From the NCBI GenBank assembly GCA_015061805.1, contig SUVV01000007.1:1-64000 (forward strand): a stretch of 64,000 nucleotides of DNA, written 5' to 3'. This DNA is from Lentisphaerota bacterium. GTDB taxonomy: Bacteria; Verrucomicrobiota; Lentisphaeria; Victivallales; Victivallaceae. This document shows positions 34,044 to 44,940 of this stretch, in pieces (within the stretch, counting starts at the first letter, position 1; each line of letters opens with the position of its first letter). The translations under genes were made by a program, and so were the position numbers. Below the pieces are notes generated by a model, which was not told the DNA's origin, did not search any database, and saw only the letters and a program-made list of their open reading frames with translations.

Positions 34044-35873
34044 ATGAGCGATACACCGGTAAACAACAATTATGGCGCAGATGCCATTATGACCTTGTCG
34101 CCGCTGGAGCATATCCGGCTGCGGCCCGGTATGTATATCGGCAGACTCGGCAACGGTTCGCATCAGGACGACGGCATCTATGTACTGCTCAAAGAGATCA
34201 TCGACAACTCCATCGACGAATTCATCATGGGGTGCGGCAAAAAGATCGAAATCACCGTCGATGTGGAATCCGGTAAAGTTTCCGTCCGCGACTACGGCCG
34301 GGGTATTCCGCTTGCAAAACTGATCGACTGTGTTTCCATGATCAATACCGGCGGCAAATATAACAGCGATGCCTTCCAGTATTCGATCGGCATGAACGGC
34401 GTCGGCACCAAAGCGACCAACGCGCTCTCAAGTTTTTTCAAGGCGCGCAGCGTGCGGGACGGCGAATTCAAAGAAGCGGTATTCTCCCGGGGCGAACTGG
34501 TTTCGGAGTGCTCCGGAAACTGCGAAGAGCGCAACGGCACTTACATCGAATTCATCCCCGACAACGAAAAATTCCCCGACTACAAATTCCGGATGGAATA
34601 TGTGGAAAAACGGATCTGGATGTACGCCTATCTGAATGTCGGACTCTCTCTCCATCTCAACGGCGAAAGATACTATTCAGCCAAGGGGCTTGCCGATCTG
34701 CTCGAAACTGAAACCGGAGAAGAAAGACTTTACGATATCATCTATTTCCGCAGTAAACAACTGGAATTCGCCCTGACCCACAATGACAATTACGAAACCA
34801 GTTACTCCTTTGTCAACGGTCAGTACACCAGCGACGGCGGAACTCATTTGTCCGCATTCAAAGAGGGTGTCCTCAAGGGTATAAACGAATATTCCGGCAA
34901 AAGTTTCAAAGCTGATGCCATCCGCGACGGCATGATCGGCGCCATAGCCGTAAAAGTCAAAGAGCCGGTCTTCGAATCCCAGACCAAAAACAAACTCGGC
35001 AACACCGATGTCCGCGGCCCGATCGTTGCCGCCGTCAGCGCAGCGGTCGCCGACTATTTGCACAAACACAAGGAGATTGCGGAGATCGTCATCGATAAGG
35101 TCGTCCGCAACGAGCAGTTCCACAAGCAGACTCAGGAATCCAAGAAAAAATTCCGCGAAACTGCCCAGAAGACCCGGCTGCGTATTCCAAAACTCAAAGA
35201 CTGCAAATTCCACGTCGGCGACAAGTGGCCGCGCAAGGTCGAACCCAAAGAAACGATGATCTTTCTCACCGAGGGTGATTCTGCGGCAGGTTCGCTGGAG
35301 AAAAAACGCGATGTGGACAATCAGGCGATTTTCGCTCTGCGGGGCAAACCCAAAAACGCTTTCGGCGAAACGATCGAAATGATCTATAAAAATGAGGAAC
35401 TCACCTTTCTCATGCAGGCGCTCGGAGTGGAGGATTCCACCGAAAATCTGCGCTATGACAAGATCATCCTCGCCACCGATGCTGACGTGGATGGTCTGCA
35501 CATCCGCAATCTGCTGTTGACCTTTTTCCTCTCCTTTTTCAACGAACTGGTACTTTCCGGACACCTCTACGTCCTCGAAACGCCGCTGTTCCGGGTCAAA
35601 AAGGGCAAGGATATCATCTACTGCTACAATGAAACCGAACGGGACAAGGCCGCCGCCGAACTCGGCAAATGCGAAATTACCCGCTTCAAAGGTCTCGGCG
35701 AAATTTCTCCGGATGACTTCGGCGAATTCATCGGCGAAAATATGCGCCTTTCACCGGTGACACTCGACAATATGCACGGGGTGCACGATGTGTTGAAATT
35801 CTACATGGGTGACAACACCCCGGAACGCAAAGAATACATCATGAACAATTTGGAGGTCGTGGATTATGAGTGA
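34044..35873 (+). CDS. parE: DNA topoisomerase IV/gyrase subunit B
   Basis: 609 aa. The GHKL ATPase has IIDNSIDEF and GRGIPL, with the G-loop [14 protein letters not shown]. The TOPRIM domain has [10 protein letters not shown] and the metal-binding [13 protein letters not shown]. At ~610 aa it lacks the insert of long GyrB proteins and fits ParE-like subunits. With the next gene it relaxes or decatenates DNA. It overlaps the A subunit gene by 8 bp. Confidence 0.9.
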   Translation: MSDTPVNNNYGADAIMTLSPLEHIRLRPGMYIGRLGNGSHQDDGIYVLLKEIIDNSIDEFIMGCGKKIEITVDVESGKVSVRDYGRGIPLAKLIDCVSMINTGGKYNSDAFQYSIGMNGVGTKATNALSSFFKARSVRDGEFKEAVFSRGELVSECSGNCEERNGTYIEFIPDNEKFPDYKFRMEYVEKRIWMYAYLNVGLSLHLNGERYYSAKGLADLLETETGEERLYDIIYFRSKQLEFALTHNDNYETSYSFVNGQYTSDGGTHLSAFKEGVLKGINEYSGKSFKADAIRDGMIGAIAVKVKEPVFESQTKNKLGNTDVRGPIVAAVSAAVADYLHKHKEIAEIVIDKVVRNEQFHKQTQESKKKFRETAQKTRLRIPKLKDCKFHVGDKWPRKVEPKETMIFLTEGDSAAGSLEKKRDVDNQAIFALRGKPKNAFGETIEMIYKNEELTFLMQALGVEDSTENLRYDKIILATDADVDGLHIRNLLLTFFLSFFNELVLSGHLYVLETPLFRVKKGKDIIYCYNETERDKAAAELGKCEITRFKGLGEISPDDFGEFIGENMRLSPVTLDNMHGVHDVLKFYMGDNTPERKEYIMNNLEVVDYE

Positions 35874-38526
35874 CGGATTTGATCCCCAGATTGAGAATCC
35901 CGTTGAGATCCCGGATGAGGAAAACGATTCCGCCGTCCTCGCCAAGCAGAAGCAGGGTACCAACGATTACTTCCGCAAGATGATCGACCGGAACTTCCTC
36001 GACTATGCCAGTTACGTTATCGGTTCCCGCGCCATTCCCGATGTGGATGACGGACTCAAACCGGTTCAGCGCCGTATTCTCTGGGCGCTCTACAAGGTCT
36101 ACGACGGACGCACCCAGAAGGTCGCCAATATCGTAGGCAACACCATGCACTATCACCCCCACGGCGACGCTTCCATTGGAGATGCGCTGGTAGTCCTTGC
36201 CAACAAGGGCGGCATAATCGAAAACCGTTACCGCGACCGCAAGACCGGACAGGAAAAAACTGAATTCCTGAACATCCCCTACTTCATCATGAAGCAGGGA
36301 AACTTCGGCAATATCCTCACCGGCAGCCCCGCCGCCGCCGGACGTTACACCGAGTGCGGATTGACCAAACTCGCGTATGAAACGATGTTCAATAACGACA
36401 TCACCCCCTTCGTCCCCAACTATGACGGACGCGAAGAAGAACCGGTGGTGCTTCCGGCAAAAGTTCCCAGTTTGCTCATGCTCGGCAGTGACGGTATCGC
36501 CGTCGGTATGTCGACCTGCGTACTGCCGCACAACTTCAACGAACTTATCGATGCTGAAATCGCGGTCCTTGAGGGCAGACCGTTTGAACTTTTCCCCGAC
36601 TTCCAGCAGGGAGCGCTGATGGATGTCCGCGAATATGATGACGGAAACGGCAGGATCATCCTCCGCGCCAAAATCGATATCGAAGGACGCGACCTCATCA
36701 TCCGGGAAATCCCCGCCACTTGCACTTCCGAATCGCTGGTCGCCTCCATCGAACGCGCCGCCGAAAAGAATAAGATCCGTATCTCCAGCGTGGATGACTT
36801 CACCACCGACCATGTGGAGATCCGGGTCACCCCCACCCGCGGCTACACCCCCGAACAGACTATGCAGGGGTTGTACATGTATACTGATTGTTCGATTTCC
36901 ATATCTTCGCGCATCGTGGTCATCTGCGACCGTAAACCGGTGCAGATGAGCGTGAGTGAAGTGCTGAAACGCAACGTTGAAAAACTGGTCGGCTTCCTCA
37001 AACAGGAATTGGAGATCGATCTCAACAAACAGAATGAACTCCACCATGCCAAAACCCTCGCCCAGATCTTCTTTGAAAACCGTATCTACAAGAAGATCGA
37101 AGAGTGCCGCAGCCAGGAGGAGGAATATCAGGAAGTCCACGCCGGATTGAAACCTTTCCGGCATCTGCTGCTCCGCGACGTGACCAATGAAGATATCGAC
37201 AAACTCCTTGCTCTCCCGGTGCGCCGCATCGCCCGTTTCGACATTGAGAAAAACCAGCAGGAACTCCGGGAAATCGAAGACAGGATCAAAAAGATTTTGC
37301 ACAAGCTTTCGCATCTTATCGCTTATACGATCGATGTCCTCACTGACATAAAGAAAAAATACGGTGCCAACTTCCCCCGCCGCACCGAAATCGAAAATAT
37401 CGAACAGATCGACCGCAAATCTGCCGCACTCAACAATATCAAAGTCGGCTGGGATCGCAAAAACGGTTATGTCGGTACCGGCATCAAGAGCGATGATACC
37501 ATCATGTGCAACGAATATGACCGTCTGGTCTGCATCGAAAAGAGCGGTAAGTACAAGGTTATCCCGATGGTGCCGGACAAACTTTTCATCGGTAAATTAT
37601 ATGACTTCCGCAAATATGATTCGGAAACCCAGTTCGGGGTGATCTACAAGGAGACCAAGACCGGAAAATATTACGGCAAACGTTCCAGTATCGGCGGATT
37701 TATTTTGGATAAGGAGTACACCCTCTGTCCGGCAGGATGCAAACTCGAAATGCTCACGCCCCGCGCCGATGCGATCTATTCGTGGCACGAGGAGGATGCC
37801 AGAGGCAAAACCACCGTCCGGGAAATCAATCTTATGGAACTGCCGGTGCGCGCCCCCAAAGCGCGCGGCGTGCTGATCAGCAGTAAAAATCTGCTCAAGG
37901 TCGTCCATTCCCGTTACCTCACTCCCGAAGAGATAGCCGCACTGGTCGTCCCCGATGATCCGGAAGTTGAAGAAAACACCGACACCGCCGGAATCGAAGA
38001 GGTGAGTGAACCCATTCCCGCTCCGGAAGAGAACAAAACGGAAAAAATCCCGCTTCCCTCCGGCATCACCGCCATCGTTGCCGCCGCCAAAGAAGCGGCA
38101 AAGAGTGTCCGCGCCACCCGGCAGGAATCGCCCCTCCCAGCCCCGGTTGCAGAAGAATCCCCGGTTGTGGAAGAATCCCCGGTTGCAGAAGAATCCCCGG
38201 TTGCAGAAGAATCCCCGGTTGCGGAAGAATCCCCGGTTGTGGAAGAATCCCCGGTTGCAGAAGAATCCCCGGTTGTGGAAGAATCCCCGGTTGTGGAAGA
38301 ATCCCCGGTTGTGGAAGAATCCCCGGTTGTGGAAGAATCCCCGGTTGTGGAAGAATCCCCGGTCGTGGAAGCTGCTCCGGCGATGGAAGAAAAAGAGGCG
38401 CTGGAACTTTCCGGCGACCCGGAACCGGTCAAACCCCGCAAAAAATCATCCGTTCCCCCGGCAGCCAAACCGGCGCTCACTCCGGAAGAAGACCTCGGCA
38501 TCGTCCAACCTGAATTCGGATTCTGA
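35866..38526 (+). CDS. parC: DNA topoisomerase IV/gyrase subunit A with repetitive acidic tail
   Basis: 886 aa. The breakage-reunion domain begins near residue 40 ([23 protein letters not shown]) and the active-site Tyr is in [11 protein letters not shown] coiled arm ([18 protein letters not shown]) and a reduced C-terminal beta-propeller part ([16 protein letters not shown]) follow; no GyrA box is seen, which supports ParC. After ~700 comes a linker and then twelve repeats of [12 protein letters not shown] (residues ~763-834) and a KPRKKSS basic end. The tail is unusual and probably disordered. Confidence 0.9.
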   Translation: MSDGFDPQIENPVEIPDEENDSAVLAKQKQGTNDYFRKMIDRNFLDYASYVIGSRAIPDVDDGLKPVQRRILWALYKVYDGRTQKVANIVGNTMHYHPHGDASIGDALVVLANKGGIIENRYRDRKTGQEKTEFLNIPYFIMKQGNFGNILTGSPAAAGRYTECGLTKLAYETMFNNDITPFVPNYDGREEEPVVLPAKVPSLLMLGSDGIAVGMSTCVLPHNFNELIDAEIAVLEGRPFELFPDFQQGALMDVREYDDGNGRIILRAKIDIEGRDLIIREIPATCTSESLVASIERAAEKNKIRISSVDDFTTDHVEIRVTPTRGYTPEQTMQGLYMYTDCSISISSRIVVICDRKPVQMSVSEVLKRNVEKLVGFLKQELEIDLNKQNELHHAKTLAQIFFENRIYKKIEECRSQEEEYQEVHAGLKPFRHLLLRDVTNEDIDKLLALPVRRIARFDIEKNQQELREIEDRIKKILHKLSHLIAYTIDVLTDIKKKYGANFPRRTEIENIEQIDRKSAALNNIKVGWDRKNGYVGTGIKSDDTIMCNEYDRLVCIEKSGKYKVIPMVPDKLFIGKLYDFRKYDSETQFGVIYKETKTGKYYGKRSSIGGFILDKEYTLCPAGCKLEMLTPRADAIYSWHEEDARGKTTVREINLMELPVRAPKARGVLISSKNLLKVVHSRYLTPEEIAALVVPDDPEVEENTDTAGIEEVSEPIPAPEENKTEKIPLPSGITAIVAAAKEAAKSVRATRQESPLPAPVAEESPVVEESPVAEESPVAEESPVAEESPVVEESPVAEESPVVEESPVVEESPVVEESPVVEESPVVEESPVVEAAPAMEEKEALELSGDPEPVKPRKKSSVPPAAKPALTPEEDLGIVQPEFGF
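38152..38367 (+). repeat. twelve 18-bp coding repeats in parC
   Basis: The unit GAAGAATCCCCGGTTGTG (or GCG/GCA at the end) encodes EESPVV or EESPVA. Copies are nearly identical at the DNA level, so the array is recent and likely length-variable. Open frames on the other strand come from it. Confidence 0.95.
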
Positions 38527-38531
38527 CCCCG

Positions 38532-39758
38532 ATGAAATACTCTGCGCAACAACTTTCATGGCTGCTCTACGATCCCGCTAATGCCGCCTATGCGCTGATC
38601 GTACGCACCGTATTCGCCCCGTTGTTTCTCGGGTATTGTGCCAAGGGCATCTATACCGATTCGCAGATCACCTCAAGTTGGAGCGTCTGCGCCAGTATCG
38701 CCGGGATCGTCGCCGGAGTGATCTCCGTTCTCTGCGGCCCGTGGGCAGACCGCCGCCGCAAAAAACGGTTTATGGTGTTTCTGGCGACTGCTGCCGGAAT
38801 TCTTTCCACCGCAGGTTTCATCCTCATTCCCGGCAAAATACCGCAGATGGTTTTGACATTGAGTTTCATCGGATTGATGAGTTATATGATCGCCAACAGT
38901 TTTTACGATTCTCTGCTGCCGGACATCGCCGCTCCGCAGGAGCGCGACCATCTCTCCACGACCGGATACGCCTGGGGATATGCCGGCGGAGTGGGTTCAT
39001 TTCTGCTCTGTCTGGCGCCGGTGTTTATGCTCAAGGCGCCGTACTCTTTTTACTGCGCGTTTGCCATTGCCGCGGTATGGTGGACGCTCGGAACCATTCC
39101 GCTGTACCGGAACGTCCGGGAAAGTGATTCAGCGCAAACGGTCTACCGCCTCCGGGAAACTTTCACTTACATTTTCAAAGAGAAAAATATTCTGCTTTTT
39201 CTCATATCCTACTTTCTCTACATCGATGGTGTCGGAACCATTCTGCTTGCCGCAACGCCGCTGGCAGACGGTTTGAAAATCTCGGCAGCCAATCTGCTTA
39301 TCACCATTCTGGCACTGCAATTCATCGGACTTCCATGCACTTTGCTCTACGGGAAATTCGCCAAACGTTTTTCCGCGCGGGCAATGATCATCACTGCGAT
39401 CGCCGTCTACATCACCATCGCGCTGCTGGTAACAGCCATGTCGGTTTGTACCGATCTGCCGACCCGGCAGGTGATCTTCATCATCTGCGCCGCGCTTATC
39501 GGAACATCTCAAGGCGGTATTCAATCTTTGAGCCGTTCGCTTTTCAGCCGGATCATTCCTGCCGAACGCGCCGCAGAACTCTTTGCCGTTTACAATATTT
39601 TCGGTAAATTCACCACCATCGTCGGCCCGTTGTTCATCCTCATCGCCACCCGCTTCACCGGCAAAGCCGAACTCGGCATCACCATGCTGATCCTCCCGTT
39701 TACCGCCGGAGTGCTGATGCTCTCCCGGGTCAAAATCCCCGCCGGAGTTGAACGATGA
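38532..39758 (+). CDS. MFS transporter, UMF1/Atg22-like
   Basis: 408 aa with about twelve membrane helices. The N-terminus QLSWLLYDPANAAYALIVRTVFAPLF is characteristic of the UMF1 (Atg22-like) group, and GPWADRRRKKRFM is the MFS loop 2-3 motif. Substrate unknown, possibly amino acids or peptides. It starts 5 bp after parC and overlaps the next gene by 4 bp, so it belongs to the same transcript. Confidence 0.88.
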   Translation: MKYSAQQLSWLLYDPANAAYALIVRTVFAPLFLGYCAKGIYTDSQITSSWSVCASIAGIVAGVISVLCGPWADRRRKKRFMVFLATAAGILSTAGFILIPGKIPQMVLTLSFIGLMSYMIANSFYDSLLPDIAAPQERDHLSTTGYAWGYAGGVGSFLLCLAPVFMLKAPYSFYCAFAIAAVWWTLGTIPLYRNVRESDSAQTVYRLRETFTYIFKEKNILLFLISYFLYIDGVGTILLAATPLADGLKISAANLLITILALQFIGLPCTLLYGKFAKRFSARAMIITAIAVYITIALLVTAMSVCTDLPTRQVIFIICAALIGTSQGGIQSLSRSLFSRIIPAERAAELFAVYNIFGKFTTIVGPLFILIATRFTGKAELGITMLILPFTAGVLMLSRVKIPAGVER

Positions 39759-40768
39759 TATACTACCTCACGAAACGTCTGATTCTGGCAGCGGTTACTC
39801 TCTTTATCATTCTTTTCACCTCCTATGCCCTGCTCCGGCTGGCTCCGGGCGATCCATCCCGCAGCGATATGATGGGCGGCGAAGGCGCGGGAATGCTCGA
39901 TTCCCGCAACAGCGAACTCAATGTGAACACCTCCATGCGCGAACAACTCGATCTGGATAAACCGCTCCCGGTGGGATTTTTCCGCTGGCTGAGCAGAATC
40001 GTTAAAGAAGGGAACTTCGGCACCTCCGTCACCGTCGACCCCGGAAAACCGGTGGCATCCCTGATCCGAGAACGGCTCGGAGTGACCTTGTCCCTCAACT
40101 TCTGGGCTATACTCATCACCTATTTGCTGGCGATACCAGCCGGAGTTTTCACAGCGGGCAAAGAGGGGTCATTTTTTGACCGTTCAGTAGAAATCTCGCT
40201 GTTTGTACTCTATTCTCTGCCGGTGATGTGGGCAGGACTGCTGCTCCAGTCGCTCCTTTGTGAAGGCGGAACGTTCCCGATCTTCCCGCTCAAGGGCATC
40301 GCTCCGGAAAATCCGGATGAACTCTCTATATGGCAGCTGCAATTGGAAACATTGCGCGGTTATTTCCTGCCGGTACTCTGCCTTACCTATGGCGGATTTG
40401 CCGGACTTTCGCGCTACACCCGGAGCAGTATGCTCGAAGTCCTGCGCAGTGACTTCATCCGCACCGCCCGCGCCAAAGGCTTAAGTTACAATGACATCCT
40501 CTGGAAACACGGTTTCCGCAATGCCCTTATCACCATGATCACTCTCTTCGGCGGTATTCTCCCCTCGCTGGTCTCCGGAAGCGTCCTCATTGAATACATT
40601 TTCAACATCCCCGGCATGGGCTCACTTTCGCTGTTGTCACTCTCCAGCCGGGACTATCCGCTGCAAATGGCGCTCTTCGCCTTTTCCGGGGCATTGACAT
40701 TGGCAGGACTGCTCGTCAGCGACCTCCTCTACATGCTTGCCGACCCGCGCATCCGTCTGGATAAGTAA
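39755..40768 (+). CDS. ABC transporter permease, DppB/OppB family
   Basis: 337 aa. The N-terminus IYYLTKRLILAAVTLFIILFTSYALLRLAPGDP is the usual DppB/OppB start, and the EAA-type loop reads RTARAKGLSYNDILWKHGFRNA. It should form half of the membrane channel for a peptide or oligosaccharide importer. No DppC, ATPase or binding-protein gene lies next to it in the window, so it looks like an orphan or part of a scattered system. Confidence 0.9.
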   Translation: MIYYLTKRLILAAVTLFIILFTSYALLRLAPGDPSRSDMMGGEGAGMLDSRNSELNVNTSMREQLDLDKPLPVGFFRWLSRIVKEGNFGTSVTVDPGKPVASLIRERLGVTLSLNFWAILITYLLAIPAGVFTAGKEGSFFDRSVEISLFVLYSLPVMWAGLLLQSLLCEGGTFPIFPLKGIAPENPDELSIWQLQLETLRGYFLPVLCLTYGGFAGLSRYTRSSMLEVLRSDFIRTARAKGLSYNDILWKHGFRNALITMITLFGGILPSLVSGSVLIEYIFNIPGMGSLSLLSLSSRDYPLQMALFAFSGALTLAGLLVSDLLYMLADPRIRLDK

Positions 40769-40784
40769 GCGGCAATATGCAGAT

Positions 40785-40820
40785 AAAATTCGCGCCTGCC
40801 GGAAATTCCGGCAGGCGCGA
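40785..40820. terminator. shared hairpin between convergent genes
   Basis: A 15-bp perfect stem TCGCGCCTGCCGGAA/TTCCGGCAGGCGCGA. A short T-run follows on the minus strand only, so it best ends the antiporter gene. Confidence 0.65.
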
Positions 40821-40826
40821 TCGGCA

Positions 40827-42236
40827 TCACTGCTGCGGTTCAGCAGGTCCGTTTTTAAGTTTCTGATGCTTATATAGCCACAGCGGGATCATGATGAACA
40901 CCACCGTGCCGATCAACAGAAATCCGATGTAACCCAACACATAAAGCGTGCCTTTTTCCCGGACGCCCGGAGTGGGAATAAATCCGACGATAATCGCAAA
41001 CAGTGAGGTAAGGAAGGCAATTCCAGACACCAGCCACATTCCGATCCTGCCGCCGGGGACCTTGTATGCCCGGGCAATATCCGGTTTGCTGTAGCGCAGT
41101 TTGATCGCCGCCGCAAACATCAGCAGATACATCACCATGTAAAGCTGAGCCGTCAGCGCCGACATCACCCAGAATGCTCCGCTGATCGTCGGCATGAAAA
41201 GCACCACCAGCGCCAGCAGTGAAGAGATCACCGCCTGAATAATCAGGATCGTCGTCGGCATGCCGGCTGAATTCCGCTGCTGCCAGCACTTGGGCAGATA
41301 TCCCTCTTTTGCCACTTCCAGCACTCCTTTGGAGGGGCCGAGCACCCAGGTCACCACCATTGTCAGCGCTCCGTAGGAGAGCAGGAAACACATCACCGGG
41401 GTCATCCACGGGATACGGAAAATTTTGAACATTGCCGCAAATGCCTGATCGGCTCCGGCGGCAAGGCTGATTTCATCCGGCGGAATCACCAGCGCGATCG
41501 CCAATGCACCAAGCACACTCAGCAGAATCACCAGTATACATGCCGAAAAGATCGCTTTCGGAAAATCTTTGGACGGATTTTTCATCTCGGTAACGTGGAT
41601 CGCCGACATCTCCATGCCGGAAAGCGCCACCATCATTCCGGAAAGCAGCATCAACTGATTCCAATTGCTCAGATCCGGAATAAACGCTCCGGCATCCATC
41701 GTTATCTGCGGGGTCTTTCCGGCGATCAGGTAGCCCGCCGCCATCAGAATAATCACCGCACCGGGAATAAGCGTTCCCGCCAGCGCACCTGAACTGCTCA
41801 ACCACGCCGACAATTTCATCCCTTTGAAGTTGAGGAAAGTCGCCAGCCACAGCATCACCCAGATCGTAATCAGCACAAACCAGCGGTTGTTTGCCCATTC
41901 CGGATTGAAAACGTAGGCGATCGATGAAGCGACAAAGGTCAGCACCGCCGGAAACCACGGCAGGTTTTCCACCCACTGCATGAACACCGCCACAAAGCCC
42001 CATTTCGCTCCGAACGCCTCTTTGACCCAGAGATAAACACCGCCGTCTTTGGGCCAACTCGAAGCCAGTTCCGCCGACACCAGCGCCGACGGCACAAAGA
42101 AACAGACTGCCGCCATGGTGATATAGAATATCACACTGTAACCGTATTCGGCTTCCGAAGGCAGATTCCGCAGAGACAACACCGCCGCCACCGTCAGCAG
42201 AGTCATCGTCATTATGCTCATGTAACTTTTTTTCAT
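40827..42236 (-). CDS. APC-family amino acid antiporter, GadC-like
   Basis: 469 aa, about twelve helices. Many segments follow the E. coli glutamate/GABA antiporter GadC: ELASSWPKDGGVYLWVKEAFG, the AFIPDLSN stretch, SAIHVTEMKNPSKDFP and ALVIPPDEISLAAG. Behind an arginine-type decarboxylase it probably exchanges external amino acid for the amine product, consuming protons like AdiC or CadB. Specificity is inferred from the neighbour. It starts 19 bp after the decarboxylase stop. Confidence 0.88.
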   Translation of the reverse strand: MKKSYMSIMTMTLLTVAAVLSLRNLPSEAEYGYSVIFYITMAAVCFFVPSALVSAELASSWPKDGGVYLWVKEAFGAKWGFVAVFMQWVENLPWFPAVLTFVASSIAYVFNPEWANNRWFVLITIWVMLWLATFLNFKGMKLSAWLSSSGALAGTLIPGAVIILMAAGYLIAGKTPQITMDAGAFIPDLSNWNQLMLLSGMMVALSGMEMSAIHVTEMKNPSKDFPKAIFSACILVILLSVLGALAIALVIPPDEISLAAGADQAFAAMFKIFRIPWMTPVMCFLLSYGALTMVVTWVLGPSKGVLEVAKEGYLPKCWQQRNSAGMPTTILIIQAVISSLLALVVLFMPTISGAFWVMSALTAQLYMVMYLLMFAAAIKLRYSKPDIARAYKVPGGRIGMWLVSGIAFLTSLFAIIVGFIPTPGVREKGTLYVLGYIGFLLIGTVVFIMIPLWLYKHQKLKNGPAEPQQ

Positions 42237-42255
42237 AATTCAATCTCCTTAAAAA

Positions 42256-44598
42256 TCACTTTTTGATACACAATGTCCGGAAAACCGTCCGGTTTTCACG
42301 CTGTTCTCTGGTAATTCCGTGGATATCGCCTTCGTACCCCGGGAAGACATTTTCAAACTCTTCACGGGCAAGCAGATAATCCGCAATGGCACTGGCATCT
42401 CCGGAAACCTTTTCGCCGCCCATCATCACCGGGATCCCCGGCGGATAGGGAACCAGCATGACCGCCGCGATCCGGTTGTGCATTTCAGCGACATCGACCA
42501 GTTCCACATCGCCGCGCACCACCATCGCCGCCGCATCGACCGGAAGCATCGCCGGAGTCGGAATGACTTCAAACGCCCGGTGCATCAATTCCAGCATCCG
42601 GTGTTCCCGCAGATAACTGTGCATGGAATCGCAATGATAACGGAGGTTTTCGCCTTTGTAGCGTTCCGGATATTTATCCACCAATTCCGGGAAGACCGCT
42701 TCCAGCGGAGTTTCGGCATCGTAGAGTTTTTTGAATTCAAAGAGCGCCGCCAGAAGCGAACCCTGCTTGGCGCGGGTCGTACCCAGAGAATTCAACAGCA
42801 GAAATGAGTAGTAATCGGTCTTTTCGCAGACGATATTGTGACGGATCAGGAAGTTGCTGACGATCGCCGCCGGTATACCGCCGCGCGAAGTGAGTTTGCC
42901 CTCATTGTCGATTCCCGGAGTGAGAATGGTGAGTTTGATCGGGTCAAGCATCACATAATCATCTTCGATATCATCAAAGCCGTGCCAGTTGTCCTTGGAA
43001 TTCATCACCCACGGCGCCTGATTTTCCGCCAGATATTCGGTCGGACAATCGGCAAAATTCAGCAAGGTACCGTTGTACCTTACCGTATGCGGCTGCCACA
43101 TGCTGAAAAACCAATCGCCGTCACGGTGCATTTCCCGTTCCAGATCAGCCATTTTTCGCCGCAGTTGGACGGCTTCGCGGATGATGTCGCCGATGATCGT
43201 TTTACCGTTATCCTCCATCATCCGGGTAGCCACATCCAGCGAAGCGATCATGCTGTACTGCGGAGAGGTCGAACCGTGCATCATGTAGGATTCGTTGAAG
43301 AGCAGCGGGTCGATCTTCCGCCGCGCACCGTTGCGGATATGAAGCATCGATGCCTGTGAAAACGCCGTCAGCAGTTTGTGGGTGGAGTGGGAACAGAATA
43401 CCGGCTGGGGACAATCTGCCGCTGTCATACCGTAATGACCGGAATAGACCGGATGGAAATGAGCATAGGCATACCATGCTTCGTCAAAGTGGAGATTTTC
43501 GATCATTCCCGCTTCGGCGAACCATGCTTCATCCAGCCCGCTCCGGGCGGTGACACTTGCGCTCTGGGCGAAAATCGCACCGGTATTGTAGCAGACACCA
43601 TCATAGGTGGAGTTGGTGAGTGCGCTCATTTTGATATGTTTCCGGCGGTCTTTATCTTTTATCAGCGGATGCGCCGCGATCCGCTTCTTGATCGATGCCG
43701 CGGAAAATTCCGACAGCCTGACCGGGCCGATAATACCGCGGGCGTTGCGCCGGGGAATCATATACACCGGAACCGCACCGGTTATCACCATTGCATAATT
43801 GAGCGATTTGTGACAGTTGCGGTCAACCAGAGCCAAATCTCCGGGAAGCACCTGACTGCGCCAGATGATCTGATTGACGGTGCTGGTACCGTTGAGGACA
43901 TAGTAGGTCTGGTCGGCACCGAAGACTCTGGCGGAGTTGGCTTCGGCATCGCCTGCGGCGCCTTCGTGATCCAGCAGCGACCCCAGTTCGGGTACGGAGA
44001 TGGAAAGGTCACTGCGGAAGGTGTTTTCTCCGAAAAATTTGAACATCGCAACTCCCGCCGGAGCCCGGAGAAACCCCTGACCGCCGAGGTGTCCCGGCGT
44101 ATGCCAGGCATACTTGTACTGTTCAGAATAATCCACCAGTTTGCTGAAAAATTCCGGCAAAACATCTTCGGAATAACGTTTCACCCAGTTGGCGATGCGT
44201 CCGGCGATGAATTCAACCGTATCAGCGGTTTTCCAGAGACAATCGCTGATCTTGTCCAGAATACATCCGGAAAGATTTTCTGTTTCCAGATGGTCGGTCA
44301 GCAAAATCACCGGAACTTTATCCGAACGGAGCCGGATGCGTGCCAGCAGGATCTCCGGAGCCATGGCTTCACCTGCGGACTCGAATTCCAAGTCCCAATC
44401 AATCACCACACAGCCGATATCGGCGCGGCTGGTGAAGATCTCCAGAGCATCTTCATAGGTCAATGCGGTGATAACACTGCACCCGGCGGTGGTTTTCAAC
44501 TCCTCCAGCAGTTCGCGCAACCGGTGCCCTTCATTGTCCGATGCCGCGAACTCACCGGAAACGACAAGTACCGGCCAATCAGCAAGAGTCATTTTCAT
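42256..44598 (-). CDS. Orn/Lys/Arg decarboxylase, probable biodegradative arginine decarboxylase
   Basis: 780 aa from the ATG at 44598 behind GAGGAGG; a longer upstream frame has no ribosome site. Residues 10-140 form a receiver-like wing domain, followed by the fold-type I PLP domain. The PLP lysine is in HSTHK (Lys408), and DEAWYAYAHFHPVYSGHYGM fits the cofactor Asp region. Size and motifs match the AdiA/LdcI group. Together with the antiporter it forms a pH-homeostasis operon. The 5' leader of ~120 nt has two alternative hairpins. Confidence 0.9.
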   Translation of the reverse strand: MKMTLADWPVLVVSGEFAASDNEGHRLRELLEELKTTAGCSVITALTYEDALEIFTSRADIGCVVIDWDLEFESAGEAMAPEILLARIRLRSDKVPVILLTDHLETENLSGCILDKISDCLWKTADTVEFIAGRIANWVKRYSEDVLPEFFSKLVDYSEQYKYAWHTPGHLGGQGFLRAPAGVAMFKFFGENTFRSDLSISVPELGSLLDHEGAAGDAEANSARVFGADQTYYVLNGTSTVNQIIWRSQVLPGDLALVDRNCHKSLNYAMVITGAVPVYMIPRRNARGIIGPVRLSEFSAASIKKRIAAHPLIKDKDRRKHIKMSALTNSTYDGVCYNTGAIFAQSASVTARSGLDEAWFAEAGMIENLHFDEAWYAYAHFHPVYSGHYGMTAADCPQPVFCSHSTHKLLTAFSQASMLHIRNGARRKIDPLLFNESYMMHGSTSPQYSMIASLDVATRMMEDNGKTIIGDIIREAVQLRRKMADLEREMHRDGDWFFSMWQPHTVRYNGTLLNFADCPTEYLAENQAPWVMNSKDNWHGFDDIEDDYVMLDPIKLTILTPGIDNEGKLTSRGGIPAAIVSNFLIRHNIVCEKTDYYSFLLLNSLGTTRAKQGSLLAALFEFKKLYDAETPLEAVFPELVDKYPERYKGENLRYHCDSMHSYLREHRMLELMHRAFEVIPTPAMLPVDAAAMVVRGDVELVDVAEMHNRIAAVMLVPYPPGIPVMMGGEKVSGDASAIADYLLAREEFENVFPGYEGDIHGITREQRENRTVFRTLCIKK

Positions 44599-44640
44599 AA
44601 CTTGCTCCTCCTCAAAATCATGGATCTTCCACGCCGTTTT

Positions 44641-44690
44641 CTGCCGGGGCGGACCATTCTCCGCCCGACATGCGGCAGAAAAACTGCCGG
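44641..44690 (-). promoter_or_regulatory. structured 5' leader of the decarboxylase operon
   Basis: CGGCAG at 44673-44678 can pair with CTGCCG at 44684-44689 or with CTGCCG at 44641-44646; the latter encloses the hairpin GGGCGG-accattct-CCGCCC. The two foldings exclude each other, as in attenuators. Confidence 0.4.
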
Positions 44691-44727
44691 CACAGAAACA
44701 AAATCCATTCCTCCTCTTCACCACATC

Positions 44728-44755
44728 AATATAATGTAATCAGAGAAGATTCCAA
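44728..44755 (-). promoter_or_regulatory. promoter of the decarboxylase operon
   Basis: On the minus strand TTGGAA (44755-44750), 16 bp, TATATT (44733-44728). Confidence 0.65.
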
Positions 44756-44760
44756 GAGGG

Positions 44761-44940
44761 GGAGATGATTTGCAGTATCCCCACCACGAGCAATTGGAGC
44801 AGCGCGGGCTTGAGGTTTGCACACAGCGTGGGCTTGTGCGCAAGCCATAAGCCGCGGAGCGGCACTACCATCAAACACTACCTCTCGCCTGCCGGGCTAT
44901 TCAGCCCGGCGACAGGCGCAAAGCCAGCCGCCCGGAATCA
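44761..44940. repeat. H-type hairpin module with flanking sequence
   Basis: It contains GGCTTG-tgcg-CAAGCC, the string CAAACACTACCTCTCGCCTG (also next to the decamers at 23690) and the hairpin GCCGGGCT-attc-AGCCCGGC. The last bases lead into the B element at 44941. No gene seen. Confidence 0.7.

Noticed and set aside
35839-37314. 491-codon frame opposite parC
   Set aside because: Antisense shadow of a conserved essential gene.
37914-38552. Minus-strand frame of TTGDSS repeats
   Set aside because: It is the reverse of the 18-bp coding repeat in parC.
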